This document shows positions 56,273 to 64,000 of a DNA stretch of 64,000 nucleotides, one piece after another (positions within the stretch are counted from its first letter, which is position 1; the number at the start of each line of letters is the position of its first letter). Location: positions 2,604,001 to 2,668,000 of the forward strand of contig CP170561.1 of NCBI GenBank assembly GCA_042701975.1, written 5' to 3'. A program made the position numbers and the translations under genes. The notes beneath the pieces were generated by a model, which was not told the origin of the DNA, did not search any database, and saw only the letters and a list, made by a program, of their open reading frames with translations. This stretch comes from JAFALK01 sp042701975. Lineage in GTDB: Bacteria > Pseudomonadota > Gammaproteobacteria > Burkholderiales > Burkholderiaceae_C.

Positions 56273-56719
56273 ATGACCCCCCGCATCGAACCCGGATCGT
56301 TCCTGACCCTGCATTACCGCCTCAGCGGCCCGCAGGGCGAGGATCTGGTCAACACCTTCAACGACAAGCCCGCCACGCTCTCGCTGGGCACGGGCGAGCT
56401 TGCCCCCGCCATCGAGTCGCGGCTGATCGGCCTGGAAGAGGGCGTGCGCACGAGCTTCGAGCTGGCCGCGGGTGAAGCCTTCGGCGAGCACAACGCCGAG
56501 CTGCTTCAGCGCGTGGGCCTCAAGCTGCTGCGCGACATCGGTGATCCGCACGAGGAATACAACGTCGGCGACGTGGTGCAGTTCCCCACGCCGGACGGCC
56601 GCGGCGCCTATGCCGGTCGCGTCCAGGAAGTCGGCAACGACTGGCTGCTGTTCGACTTCAACCACCCGCTGGCCGGCCAGCCGGTGAGCTTTGAAGTCCA
56701 AGTGATCGGGGTGCTGTGA
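56273..56719 (+). CDS. fkpB: FKBP-type peptidyl-prolyl isomerase (SlpA/FkpB-like)
   Basis: 148-residue cytoplasmic SlyD/FkpB-type isomerase. The opening IEPGSFLTLHYRLSGPQGED, GELAPAIESRLIGLEEG near 45, the inserted-in-flap domain (about 70-125; VGDVVQFPTPDG) and the C-terminal strand HPLAGQPVSFEVQVIGVL are typical. No long His-rich tail, so SlpA/FkpB rather than SlyD. Overlaps the ispH start by one base region (TGATG). Confidence 0.9.
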   Translation: MTPRIEPGSFLTLHYRLSGPQGEDLVNTFNDKPATLSLGTGELAPAIESRLIGLEEGVRTSFELAAGEAFGEHNAELLQRVGLKLLRDIGDPHEEYNVGDVVQFPTPDGRGAYAGRVQEVGNDWLLFDFNHPLAGQPVSFEVQVIGVL

Positions 56720-57681
56720 TGACGCAGGAAGTCTTGCTCGCTGAACCCCGCGGCTTCTGCGCCGGCGTGGACCGTGCCATCGAGATCGTCGAGCGCGCGC
56801 TCGTCAAGTTCGGCGCGCCGATCTACGTGCGCCACGAGATCGTGCACAACACCTACGTCGTCAACGACCTCAAGTCGCGCGGCGCCATCTTCATCGAGGA
56901 ACTCTCGGAAGTGCCGGCCGGCGCCACTCTGGTCTTCAGCGCCCACGGCGTGAGCCAGGCCGTGCGCAAGGAGGCGGCCGAGCGCGGCTTCCAGATCTTC
57001 GACGCCACCTGCCCGCTGGTCACCAAGGTCCACGTCGAGGTCGCCAAGCTGCGCCGCGAGGGCTTCGAGTTCATCATGATCGGCCACAAGGGCCACCCCG
57101 AGGTCGAAGGCACGATGGGCCAGCTGACCGACGGCATCTACCTCGTGGAAGAGGCGTCCGACGTGCAGCACGTGCGCGTCAAGGACCCGAGCAAGCTTGC
57201 CGTCGTCACCCAGACCACGCTGAGCGTGGATGACACGGCCGAGATCCTGGCCGCCGTGCGCAAGCACTTCCCGCAGGTGCGCGAGCCCAAGAAGCAAGAC
57301 ATCTGCTACGCCACGCAGAACCGCCAGGACGCGGTCAAGGTGCTGGCGCCGCAGGTCGATGTCGTTGTCGTCGTCGGCAGCCCGACCAGCTCCAACAGCA
57401 ACCGCCTGCGCGAGCTGGCCGAGCGGCTGGGCACGCCGGGCTATATGGTCGATTCGACGGAAGACCTCAAGGCCGAGTGGTTCGAGGGTCGCGACAAGGT
57501 CGGCCTGACCGCCGGCGCGAGCGCGCCCGACGTGCTCGTCCAGGCCGTGATCACGCGCCTGCGCGAGCTGGGCGCCACCAGCGTGCGCAGCCTGCCCGGC
57601 GTGGAAGAGCATGTGCGCTTCCCGCTGCCGATGGGGCTGGGCGACAAATCGATGGCCGAGGTAGCGGCGTCGCGATCTTGA
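56719..57681 (+). CDS. ispH: 4-hydroxy-3-methylbut-2-enyl diphosphate reductase IspH
   Basis: 320-residue [4Fe-4S] enzyme of the last step of the MEP isoprenoid pathway. The three cluster cysteines are visible in AEPRGFCAGVDRA near 13, FDATCPLVTKVHVE near 97 and QDICYATQNRQDAV near 195; the substrate-binding TxxxTxS-like SPTSSNSNRL near 220 is also present. Start ATG 56719 overlaps the fkpB stop (TGATG). The next gene is serS, 81 bp away. Confidence 0.96.
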   Translation: MTQEVLLAEPRGFCAGVDRAIEIVERALVKFGAPIYVRHEIVHNTYVVNDLKSRGAIFIEELSEVPAGATLVFSAHGVSQAVRKEAAERGFQIFDATCPLVTKVHVEVAKLRREGFEFIMIGHKGHPEVEGTMGQLTDGIYLVEEASDVQHVRVKDPSKLAVVTQTTLSVDDTAEILAAVRKHFPQVREPKKQDICYATQNRQDAVKVLAPQVDVVVVVGSPTSSNSNRLRELAERLGTPGYMVDSTEDLKAEWFEGRDKVGLTAGASAPDVLVQAVITRLRELGATSVRSLPGVEEHVRFPLPMGLGDKSMAEVAASRS

Positions 57682-57762
57682 TCGTCGGACGATTCCAGCT
57701 AACGCCGTGGCGCCACTGACAGACGCCGCCCCAAGACATTCGAAGAATCGGAAAGAACACCC

Positions 57763-59058
<1,296 letters not shown>

Positions 59059-59068
59059 GCTTTTCTGC

Positions 59069-59074
59069 TATAGT
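59069..59074 (+). promoter_or_regulatory. Extended -10 element before tRNA-Ser
   Basis: TGC-TATAGT (TATAGT at 59069-59074) lies 23 bp before the tRNA. TTGCTG about 19 bp further up is a weak -35. The same extended -10 occurs before the tRNA-Arg genes. Confidence 0.5.
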
Positions 59075-59097
59075 CGCGGGCTCCACACAAAACACCC

Positions 59098-59187
59098 GGG
59101 AAGGTGGCAGAGTGGTTTAATGTACCTGACTCGAAATCAGGCGAACGGTCAAACGTTCCGGGGGTTCGAATCCCCCCCTTCCCTCCA
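59098..59187 (+). tRNA. tRNA-Ser (anticodon CGA)
   Basis: 90-nt class II tRNA with acceptor GGGAAGG/CCTTCCC, anticodon stem CCTGA/TCAGG with loop CTCGAAA (anticodon CGA, reading UCG), long variable arm (GAACG/CGTTC), T-stem GGGGG/CCCCC and encoded CCA. The base before CCA (position 73) is U, whereas G is usual in bacterial tRNA-Ser. Confidence 0.93.
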
Positions 59188-59215
59188 GGAATTCATTGCA
59201 CGTCAAATGAGTTGG

Positions 59216-59251
59216 AAAGCCCGCAGAGCCTCAGTGCACTGCGGGCTTTTT
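59216..59251 (+). terminator. Intrinsic terminator after tRNA-Ser
   Basis: Stem AAAGCCCGCAG (59216-59226) with CTGCGGGCTTT (59239-59249), 12-base loop, followed by a U run (TTTTT). On the minus strand it may also end the diguanylate cyclase transcript. Confidence 0.85.
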
Positions 59252-59267
59252 CGTTTCCGGGGCCGCT

Positions 59268-60551
59268 CTAGGCGAGCTCGGAGACCCTCACGGGTGATGC
59301 TGCAAGCTCAACCCGGTTGCGTCCCTGCTGCTTTGCCCGATAGAGCAATGCATCCGCCTGGGCGATCAGGGTCTCGCCGTTGAAATCCAGACCGAGCCTG
59401 CGCGAGGTGCAGCCGATGCTGACCGTGAGCGGCGCGCCGTCGGGCCGGGCAACCTCACGGGAAACGGCCTGCAGCAAGCGGTCAGCGAGATGACCGGCGC
59501 GATCGAGATCGGTCATCGGCGCCAGAATGCAGAACTCCTCGCCGCCGGTGCGTGCAACGGTGTCCGTCGGACGCACGTGCTCGCGCAGGACTGCCGCCAC
59601 GCGGACCAGCACCGCATCGCCGGCGGCATGGCCGTGGCGGTCGTTGATCTGCTTGAAGTGATCGATATCGACCATCAGCACGGCACACGTGCCGCCGTGC
59701 GCCGAGCCACGGGCCTGCTCGGCCGACAAGGCGTGGCTCAGGGTCCGTCGATTGGCCAGGCCTGTGAGCGGGTCGTGCTGACTGAGGTGATTGAGCTCGC
59801 GCGTCACGCGCGTCACGGCCATGACGGCCAGCACCACATTGAACAAGCTGACGAAGCAGGTCAGGGAAACGACGGTCAGGTAGTTGACCGTGCTGGGCGC
59901 GGTGGGGGGCGGCACGGCATCCTGTCCGAAGGGCAGCAGGGCCCGCAGGACCCGCGCTGCAAAGAGCAGGGCGACTGCAAACTGCGGCCCGCTGACCAGC
60001 AGCGCTGCGCCCCAGCCGAACTCTGCGCGTATCGGCCGGGCGGTCACCAGCGACGAGCGGAGCAGGCACAGCGAGCAGATGGCACTGATCAGTGTGCCCC
60101 TGAGCGGCGTGCTCAGCACGCCGGCCGCGTCCGCCAAACCGACGATCAGCGCCGCCAGCACCGCAAGAAGGTCGGGTGTCAGCGGCGTCGACAACTGCAG
60201 AAATTTGCCCAGGCCGCGCCACAAGGCCGTCAGGGCGCCGACCAAGGTTAGGTTGGCCAGCGCAATCAGCCAGGCGATATGCGCGCCGTTCAACAGCAGC
60301 CCGGTCAGGGCCGACACTGCGGCGCTCAGGCAAAACACCGCCCAATAGGCGGCCGCAGCGGGGGCCAGTCGAAGCCGCAAGCCGGCAATTGCCCACCCCA
60401 CCGCAACGACAGAGACCTGGACGGCAAATACGAGATAAAGCAATTGAGTGGCGCTCATGGCAGCCGATCCACCGAAGGCAGGGGTCAGGAAACGAAGGTC
60501 CGCCAGTGTGCCTGAATAGGTCAAGTTGCCGAGGGTCGCTCCGCTGTTCAT
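59268..60551 (-). CDS. Membrane-bound GGDEF diguanylate cyclase
   Basis: 427 residues. About six to eight hydrophobic helices fill residues 35-245 (an integral-membrane sensory region), followed by a GGDEF domain (about 260-415) with LTGLANRRTLSHAL, MVDIDHFKQINDRHGHAAGD and GGEEFCI. An I-site RPTD precedes the active loop by five residues (RPTDTVARTGGEEF). The start may be ATG 60551 or ATG 60458; the transmembrane region begins after the second. It is divergent from the creatininase-like gene (51 bp). Confidence 0.87.
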   Translation of the reverse strand: MNSGATLGNLTYSGTLADLRFLTPAFGGSAAMSATQLLYLVFAVQVSVVAVGWAIAGLRLRLAPAAAAYWAVFCLSAAVSALTGLLLNGAHIAWLIALANLTLVGALTALWRGLGKFLQLSTPLTPDLLAVLAALIVGLADAAGVLSTPLRGTLISAICSLCLLRSSLVTARPIRAEFGWGAALLVSGPQFAVALLFAARVLRALLPFGQDAVPPPTAPSTVNYLTVVSLTCFVSLFNVVLAVMAVTRVTRELNHLSQHDPLTGLANRRTLSHALSAEQARGSAHGGTCAVLMVDIDHFKQINDRHGHAAGDAVLVRVAAVLREHVRPTDTVARTGGEEFCILAPMTDLDRAGHLADRLLQAVSREVARPDGAPLTVSIGCTSRRLGLDFNGETLIAQADALLYRAKQQGRNRVELAASPVRVSELA

Positions 60552-60602
60552 TGCCGCTCTCGGCGGCTAGCGTCAGCGCACCGATGCCAACGGGAGGCGG
60601 CG

Positions 60603-61970
60603 ATGCAAGGGTGGCGGTTTTCGTGCCTGCTGACGGGCCTTCTTTTCGCGGCGACTTGCGCCCAGGCGGCAGACGGCGCCGCCAGGGGGCGCCTGCTCGG
60701 CAGCATGAGCTGGGTCGAGGCGCGCGCCGCGCTGACGCCGCAGACGGTGGTGGTCATTCCACTGGGCGCCGAGTCGAAGGAGCATGGACCGCACCTGCCG
60801 CTCAACACCGACTTCCGGCAGGCCGAGTACTACAAACAACGCGTGCTCGCGGCGGCCGACGTGGTCGTCGCCCCGACGGTCAACTACAGCTTCTATCCCA
60901 ATTTCGTCGAGTACCCGGGCGCCACAAGCCTGAGCCTGGGCGTGTCGCGCGACATGTTGCTGGAGATCGTGCGCGGCCTGGCCAGCTTCGGCCCACGGCG
61001 CTTTTACGTGCTCAACACCGGCGTCTCGACCAATCGCCCGTTGGCCCAGGTGCGCGCCCGCCTGGCTGCCGAGGGCATTGCCCTTGCCTATCTGGACCCC
61101 ATCGGGCCCCGCGTGAAGGCAACGGAAAGCCAGGTCGAGACTCAACAGGAGGGAGCGCATGCCGACGAGATCGAGACCTCGATGATGCTGGACATCGACG
61201 CGTCGATCGTCGACATGAGCAAGGCCACCGTGGAGTACCTGCCTCGCAAGGCCAATGCTCGCGGCATTTGGTCGCTGGACCCCAAGAGCCCGCTGTACAA
61301 CCCGAGCGGCATCTATGGCGACGCCACGCGTGCCACGGCGGCCAAGGGCCGCTTCATCAATGACGCCAAGGTCCGCGTCATGCTGGACGACATCGAGGCA
61401 CTGCGCCGGGCGCCGCTGCCGGTGCGCCTGGAGCGCCAGTTCGTCAATGGCAGCCTGGTGTCGGCCAACGACCCGGCCGCCTCGTTCACGGTCAACAAGG
61501 ATTTTCATTACATCGGCGGCCAGCGCATCGACCTGTTCAAGCTTGCCGGGGCCGAGCAGCATTTTTTTGTCGACGTGTCGCCCGGCAACTCCATCCGGCG
61601 TTTCTACTGGCTGCAGTTCGAGCAATTCCATCCCGACAACGACAAGGTCTACAACTACGCTGGCATCGTCCAGCAGCCGGTGCCCCTTGGGCGCCTGCTT
61701 TTCATGGGCGATGTGCGCGTGAGCCCGAACTACTTCACGATGGACGACCGGCCCGGCTCCGACTCCAAGGCTGCCGAGAATTTCCTGCGCTCCCTGGGTC
61801 TGAACATCGACGGCACCTTCGTCACGCTGCGCCTGTTCCATCTGACCGACGCCAGCCGGCGCAAAGAGCTGATGGTCATCTACGGCGAGCGCTTGATGCC
61901 GGATACCGACGCGAGCGCCGTCAAGGCGCAGATCATCGAGCGCGCGCAGACGGGTATGGAATTGCGCTGA
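60603..61970 (+). CDS. Secreted creatininase-family protein with C-terminal extension
   Basis: 455 residues with a signal peptide (MQGWRFSCLLTGLLFAATCAQA). The N-terminal part is a creatininase-type fold: VVVIPLGAESKEHGPHLPLNTD near 50-70 holds the E/H/D metal-ligand motif, and EGAHADEIETSMML near 185 the other. The expected NGHGGN motif is replaced by VLNTGVSTNRP near 140, which removes a usual metal-ligand His, so activity may be altered or lost. About 200 further residues (from about 255) have no recognised domain. Creatininase relatives hydrolyse cyclic amides or act in cofactor maturation; a secreted form suggests a periplasmic substrate. Confidence 0.8.
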   Translation: MQGWRFSCLLTGLLFAATCAQAADGAARGRLLGSMSWVEARAALTPQTVVVIPLGAESKEHGPHLPLNTDFRQAEYYKQRVLAAADVVVAPTVNYSFYPNFVEYPGATSLSLGVSRDMLLEIVRGLASFGPRRFYVLNTGVSTNRPLAQVRARLAAEGIALAYLDPIGPRVKATESQVETQQEGAHADEIETSMMLDIDASIVDMSKATVEYLPRKANARGIWSLDPKSPLYNPSGIYGDATRATAAKGRFINDAKVRVMLDDIEALRRAPLPVRLERQFVNGSLVSANDPAASFTVNKDFHYIGGQRIDLFKLAGAEQHFFVDVSPGNSIRRFYWLQFEQFHPDNDKVYNYAGIVQQPVPLGRLLFMGDVRVSPNYFTMDDRPGSDSKAAENFLRSLGLNIDGTFVTLRLFHLTDASRRKELMVIYGERLMPDTDASAVKAQIIERAQTGMELR

Positions 61971-62007
61971 CGCGGCGCGAAGGCCTCGACGCCGCAGGAA
62001 TTTGCTT

Positions 62008-62035
62008 CCGCCCCTCGAGTTGCGTCGAGGGGCGG
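62008..62035. other. Hairpin between convergent genes
   Basis: Perfect 11-bp stem (CCGCCCCTCGA / TCGAGGGGCGG, loop GTTGCG) in the 73-bp gap between the creatininase-like gene and the alpha/beta hydrolase. There is no U tract on either side, so it is a possible bidirectional terminator only. Confidence 0.4.
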
Positions 62036-62043
62036 GTGGGAGC

Positions 62044-62754
62044 TCAGTCCTTGCTCAGCGACTTCGCCGCCTGCTCAATCAGCTTCACCACCGCCTTCGG
62101 CTGCGAAACATAGACCGAGTGCGACCCCGCCACCTCAACCACCGTGGCACCCGCACGCTGCGACATCGCACGTTGCGCCGGAGGCGGGATCATCTTGTCG
62201 TCCTGGGCCACCAGGTACCAGCTCGGCTTGGTCTTCCACGAAGCCGACGTGACTTCGCCAGCCAGGGCGGCCACACCCCAAGGCACTTGCGAGGCGGCCA
62301 TGAAGTTGGCTTGCTGCACGGGCAGATCACCGGCGAACGAGGCCGCGAACTTGGCTTGGTCGAGCAGCAGGAAACCGTCTTGCGGCGGCAGGATCGGCGG
62401 CACCGGCGCGCCCGGCACGGGGTTGGCGATCAGCTTGGCGACCGATTCGCCGGCATCGGGTGCGAAGGCGGCGATGTAGACCAGGCCCGAGACCTTGGGG
62501 TTGTTGCCGGCTTCGGTGATGACGACGCCACCGTAGGAGTGACCGACCAGGATGACCTTGCCCGGCTTGGCGTTGACGACGCGCTGGGTGAAGGCGACGT
62601 CATCGGCCAGCGAGGTGGTCGGGTTTTGGACGATGCTGACGTCGTAGCCGTCCTTCTTGAGGAGGTCGTGGACCTGTTGCCAGCCGGAGCCGTCGACGAA
62701 ACCGCCATGGACCAGGACGATGCTGAGGGAGAGGGCGGAAGCAGTGGTGAGCAT
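62044..62754 (-). CDS. Alpha/beta hydrolase
   Basis: 236 residues. LSIVLVHGGFVDGSGW at the N-terminus is the first strand with oxyanion HGG; the nucleophile elbow GHSYGG is near residue 70, and the catalytic His is expected in AGSHSVYVSQ near the C-terminus. Family members include RsbQ-like and esterase proteins. The hydrophobic opening (about 1-15) is short for a signal peptide and continues straight into strand one. Its promoter region contains two GTGCAC boxes and it lies downstream of the MarR-type gene on the same strand, so it is probably the regulator's target. Confidence 0.82.
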   Translation of the reverse strand: MLTTASALSLSIVLVHGGFVDGSGWQQVHDLLKKDGYDVSIVQNPTTSLADDVAFTQRVVNAKPGKVILVGHSYGGVVITEAGNNPKVSGLVYIAAFAPDAGESVAKLIANPVPGAPVPPILPPQDGFLLLDQAKFAASFAGDLPVQQANFMAASQVPWGVAALAGEVTSASWKTKPSWYLVAQDDKMIPPPAQRAMSQRAGATVVEVAGSHSVYVSQPKAVVKLIEQAAKSLSKD

Positions 62755-62849
62755 GATGGACCTTTCGAAGAAGAAGTAGAGGATGTTCAGGAGTTGAAGG
62801 GCTCTCTCGAAGTCATCGGTGCTGCTTGTTGTTCCTTCGAGATGTTAAA

Positions 62850-62878
62850 ATGATAGTGCACTAATCAATCGTGCACAA
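62850..62878 (-). promoter_or_regulatory. Promoter and operator-like boxes of the alpha/beta hydrolase
   Basis: On the minus strand TTGTGC (62873-62878) and TATCAT (62850-62855) are separated by 17 bp, a plausible sigma-70 promoter (-10 matches 5 of 6). Two GTGCAC palindromes overlap these elements: TAGTGCACTA at 62854-62863 on the -10 side and ATTGTGCACGAT at about 62868-62879 on the -35. The 15-bp spacing of the centres puts both on nearly opposite to same DNA faces. Binding of a MarR/OhrR dimer to either would block polymerase. Confidence 0.5.
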
Positions 62879-62960
62879 TATAAATTGACAAAACCATTCC
62901 ACTCCCGTGGACAAACCGCTGTCGACAGGACCTGTTGCTGGACGGGGGCTGCGGCTGGGG

Positions 62961-63437
62961 CTAGGCGGCTTCCTGATCGAGGGCCAGCTGTGCGCGCAGT
63001 TCGCGCAGCTTGCCGGTCAGGTCCTGCGCTTCTTCGAGCGTGCAGGAGGAGGCGCTCGCGATGCCGGCCTGGATCGTCTTGACCTGGGCCTTGAGCTGGA
63101 CGCCGGCATCGGTCAGTGCCAGGACGATCTTGCGGTCGTCGGCCGGGTCGCGGGTGCGCTGAACATAACCGGCAGCTTCCAGGCGCTTGAGCACCGGCGT
63201 CAGCGTCGGCGAGTCGAGCGCCAGGCGCTTGGCGATCTGCGAGAGGTTGCTCGTGCCGCCGCTCCACAAGGCCAGCATCACGAGGTACTGCAGGTAGGTC
63301 AGGTTCAGCGGTTCCAGCAGCGGCTTGTAGGCCTTGGACATCGCGAGCGAGGCCGAGTAGAGGGCGAAGCAGAGCTGGTTTTCCGGCATCAGCGCTTCAA
63401 GATCTTCGGGGCCGCGAGGCTTGGCTTGCTTGGGCAT
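62961..63437 (-). CDS. MarR-family regulator of the OhrR type (two-cysteine)
   Basis: 158 residues. The N-terminus ENQLCFALYSASLAMSKAYKPL and LTYLQYLVMLALW are strikingly like organic-hydroperoxide sensor OhrR. Cys23 matches the peroxidatic cysteine (Cys22 in Xanthomonas), Tyr37 and Tyr48 match the conserved tyrosines, and Cys132 may be the resolving cysteine. The wHTH is in LSQIAKRLALDSPTLTPVLKRLEAAG, and the wing has RDPADDRKIVLALTD. It would release DNA when oxidised by peroxides. No ohr gene is adjacent; the alpha/beta hydrolase (same strand) and the SDR gene (divergent) are the likely targets. Confidence 0.87.
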   Translation of the reverse strand: MPKQAKPRGPEDLEALMPENQLCFALYSASLAMSKAYKPLLEPLNLTYLQYLVMLALWSGGTSNLSQIAKRLALDSPTLTPVLKRLEAAGYVQRTRDPADDRKIVLALTDAGVQLKAQVKTIQAGIASASSCTLEEAQDLTGKLRELRAQLALDQEAA

Positions 63438-63592
63438 GCGGGCAATGTAGCACCGGCCTCGAAGCCAATTTCGCTCGAGGAATAGACTCCGGATTTGGAC
63501 GATTACAAAACAAATGTGGACTCACAAGGCTAGATAGTCCTGCTCGCGGTGCCTATCGTTACGTCACCGCAACCCACCTTGGATTCATCACC

Positions 63593-64000
63593 ATGAAGAC
63601 TGTTCTGATCACCGGCTGCTCCTCGGGCTACGGCCTGGCCACCGCCCGCCGTTTCCACGCCATGGGCTGGAAAGTGGTGGCCACCATGCGCAAGCCGCAA
63701 GCTGAACTCCTGCCCGTCTCCGACCGCATGCACGTCGTGGCGCTCGACGTGACCCGCCCCGAGAGCATCGCCGCCGCGCTCTGGGCCGCCGGGCCGATCG
63801 ACGTGCTGGTGAACAACGCCGGCATCGGCGTGGTGGGCGCCTTCGAAGCCACTTCGCTGGAGCTCACCCGCGAGGTGTTCGAGACCAACACCTTCGGCGT
63901 GATGGCGATGATGCAAGCCGTCGTTCCGCAGTTCCGCGAGCGCCGGGCCGGTGTGATCGTCAACGTGACCTCCAGCGCCACGCTCGCCGCCTTCCCGCTC
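63593..64000 (+). CDS. Short-chain dehydrogenase/reductase (3' end outside window)
   Basis: First 136 codons of an SDR. The NAD(P)-binding motif is VLITGCSSGYGLAT (TGxxxGxG) at the N-terminus, then the ALDVTRPESI acidic segment near 50 and the structural NNAGIG motif near 80. The catalytic Ser-Tyr-Lys part is past the window; VNVTSSA at the visible end holds the expected Ser. Substrate unknown. Divergent from the OhrR-like gene by 155 bp, so probably part of its regulon. Confidence 0.85.
   Translation, partial: MKTVLITGCSSGYGLATARRFHAMGWKVVATMRKPQAELLPVSDRMHVVALDVTRPESIAAALWAAGPIDVLVNNAGIGVVGAFEATSLELTREVFETNTFGVMAMMQAVVPQFRERRAGVIVNVTSSATLAAFPL

Overview
The window is chromosomal DNA of a GC-rich betaproteobacterium, most likely order Burkholderiales. 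The genus cannot be fixed from sequence alone; the PEP-CTERM protein, the cheD-containing chemotaxis operon and the hemCDXY and yicC-kinase-phosphatase-rph-rdgB-hemW blocks fit the Roseateles/Rubrivivax/Leptothrix side of the order. Almost all of it is ordinary, tightly packed core genome. I see no rRNA, CRISPR array, insertion sequence or prophage, and no gene-free stretch longer than about 300 bases.

Layout. 1-6.0 kb: the 3' end of a UxaA/GarD-type sugar-acid dehydratase, a penicillin/AHL-acylase family hydrolase, a ParE/RelE-type toxin-antitoxin pair, and a minus-strand membrane-stress operon (SPFH-SHOCT, DUF4178, DUF350). 6.1-9.7 kb: moaE, crcB and clpB, with a convincing sigma-32 heat-shock promoter before clpB. 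9.7-13.6 kb: a MOSC protein and the de novo NAD genes nadB and nadA, which converge around a small comFB-like gene. 13.9-18.5 kb: a PEP-CTERM protein, dinB, DUF4242, a lipoprotein and argH. 18.6-21.5 kb: a BtuF-like binding protein and an AlgZ/AlgR-type two-component system with a small coupled membrane protein. 21.5-30.5 kb: transport and salvage genes (a NitT/TauT-like ABC system with a double permease, GlsB, a nicotinamidase-nicotinate phosphoribosyltransferase operon, an S9 peptidase, an osmoprotectant binding-protein/permease fusion). 30.4-37.4 kb: ppc, divergent from the haem operon hemC-hemD-hemX-hemY.

37.4-43.2 kb: two identical tRNA-Arg(ACG) genes, a solute-binding protein, a CDF cation transporter, greB, and gmk-rpoZ-spoT. 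43.2-48.6 kb: yicC, then a Ser/Thr kinase and PP2C phosphatase pair, rph, rdgB and hemW. 48.6-53.3 kb: chemotaxis adaptation genes cheR-cheD-cheB, divergent from a diguanylate cyclase, FlhG/MinD-like ATPase and truncated haemoglobin. 53.3-56.2 kb: a TonB-like protein, an unknown 396-residue protein, an Smr nuclease and an internally deleted radC. 56.3-59.2 kb: fkpB-ispH, serS and tRNA-Ser(CGA). 59.3-64 kb: a membrane diguanylate cyclase, a creatininase-like secreted protein, an alpha/beta hydrolase under a probable OhrR-type regulator, and the 5' part of an SDR gene.

Connections. Two NAD routes (nadA/nadB de novo; pncA/pncB salvage) and five haem genes (hemC, D, X, Y, W) occur in one window. 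Signalling is well represented: AlgZR, kinase/phosphatase, (p)ppGpp, two c-di-GMP synthases and chemotaxis adaptation. The conserved neighbourhood argH-algZR-hemCD seen in Pseudomonas is recognisable but is split by about 12 kb of transport, salvage and ppc genes. No single clearly new system stands out. The best candidates for follow-up are the SPFH/DUF4178/DUF350 operon, the OhrR-like regulator with operator-like boxes on its probable target promoter, the GGDEF-FlhG-haemoglobin operon facing cheRDB, the radC internal deletion and the creatininase-like protein lacking a key motif.
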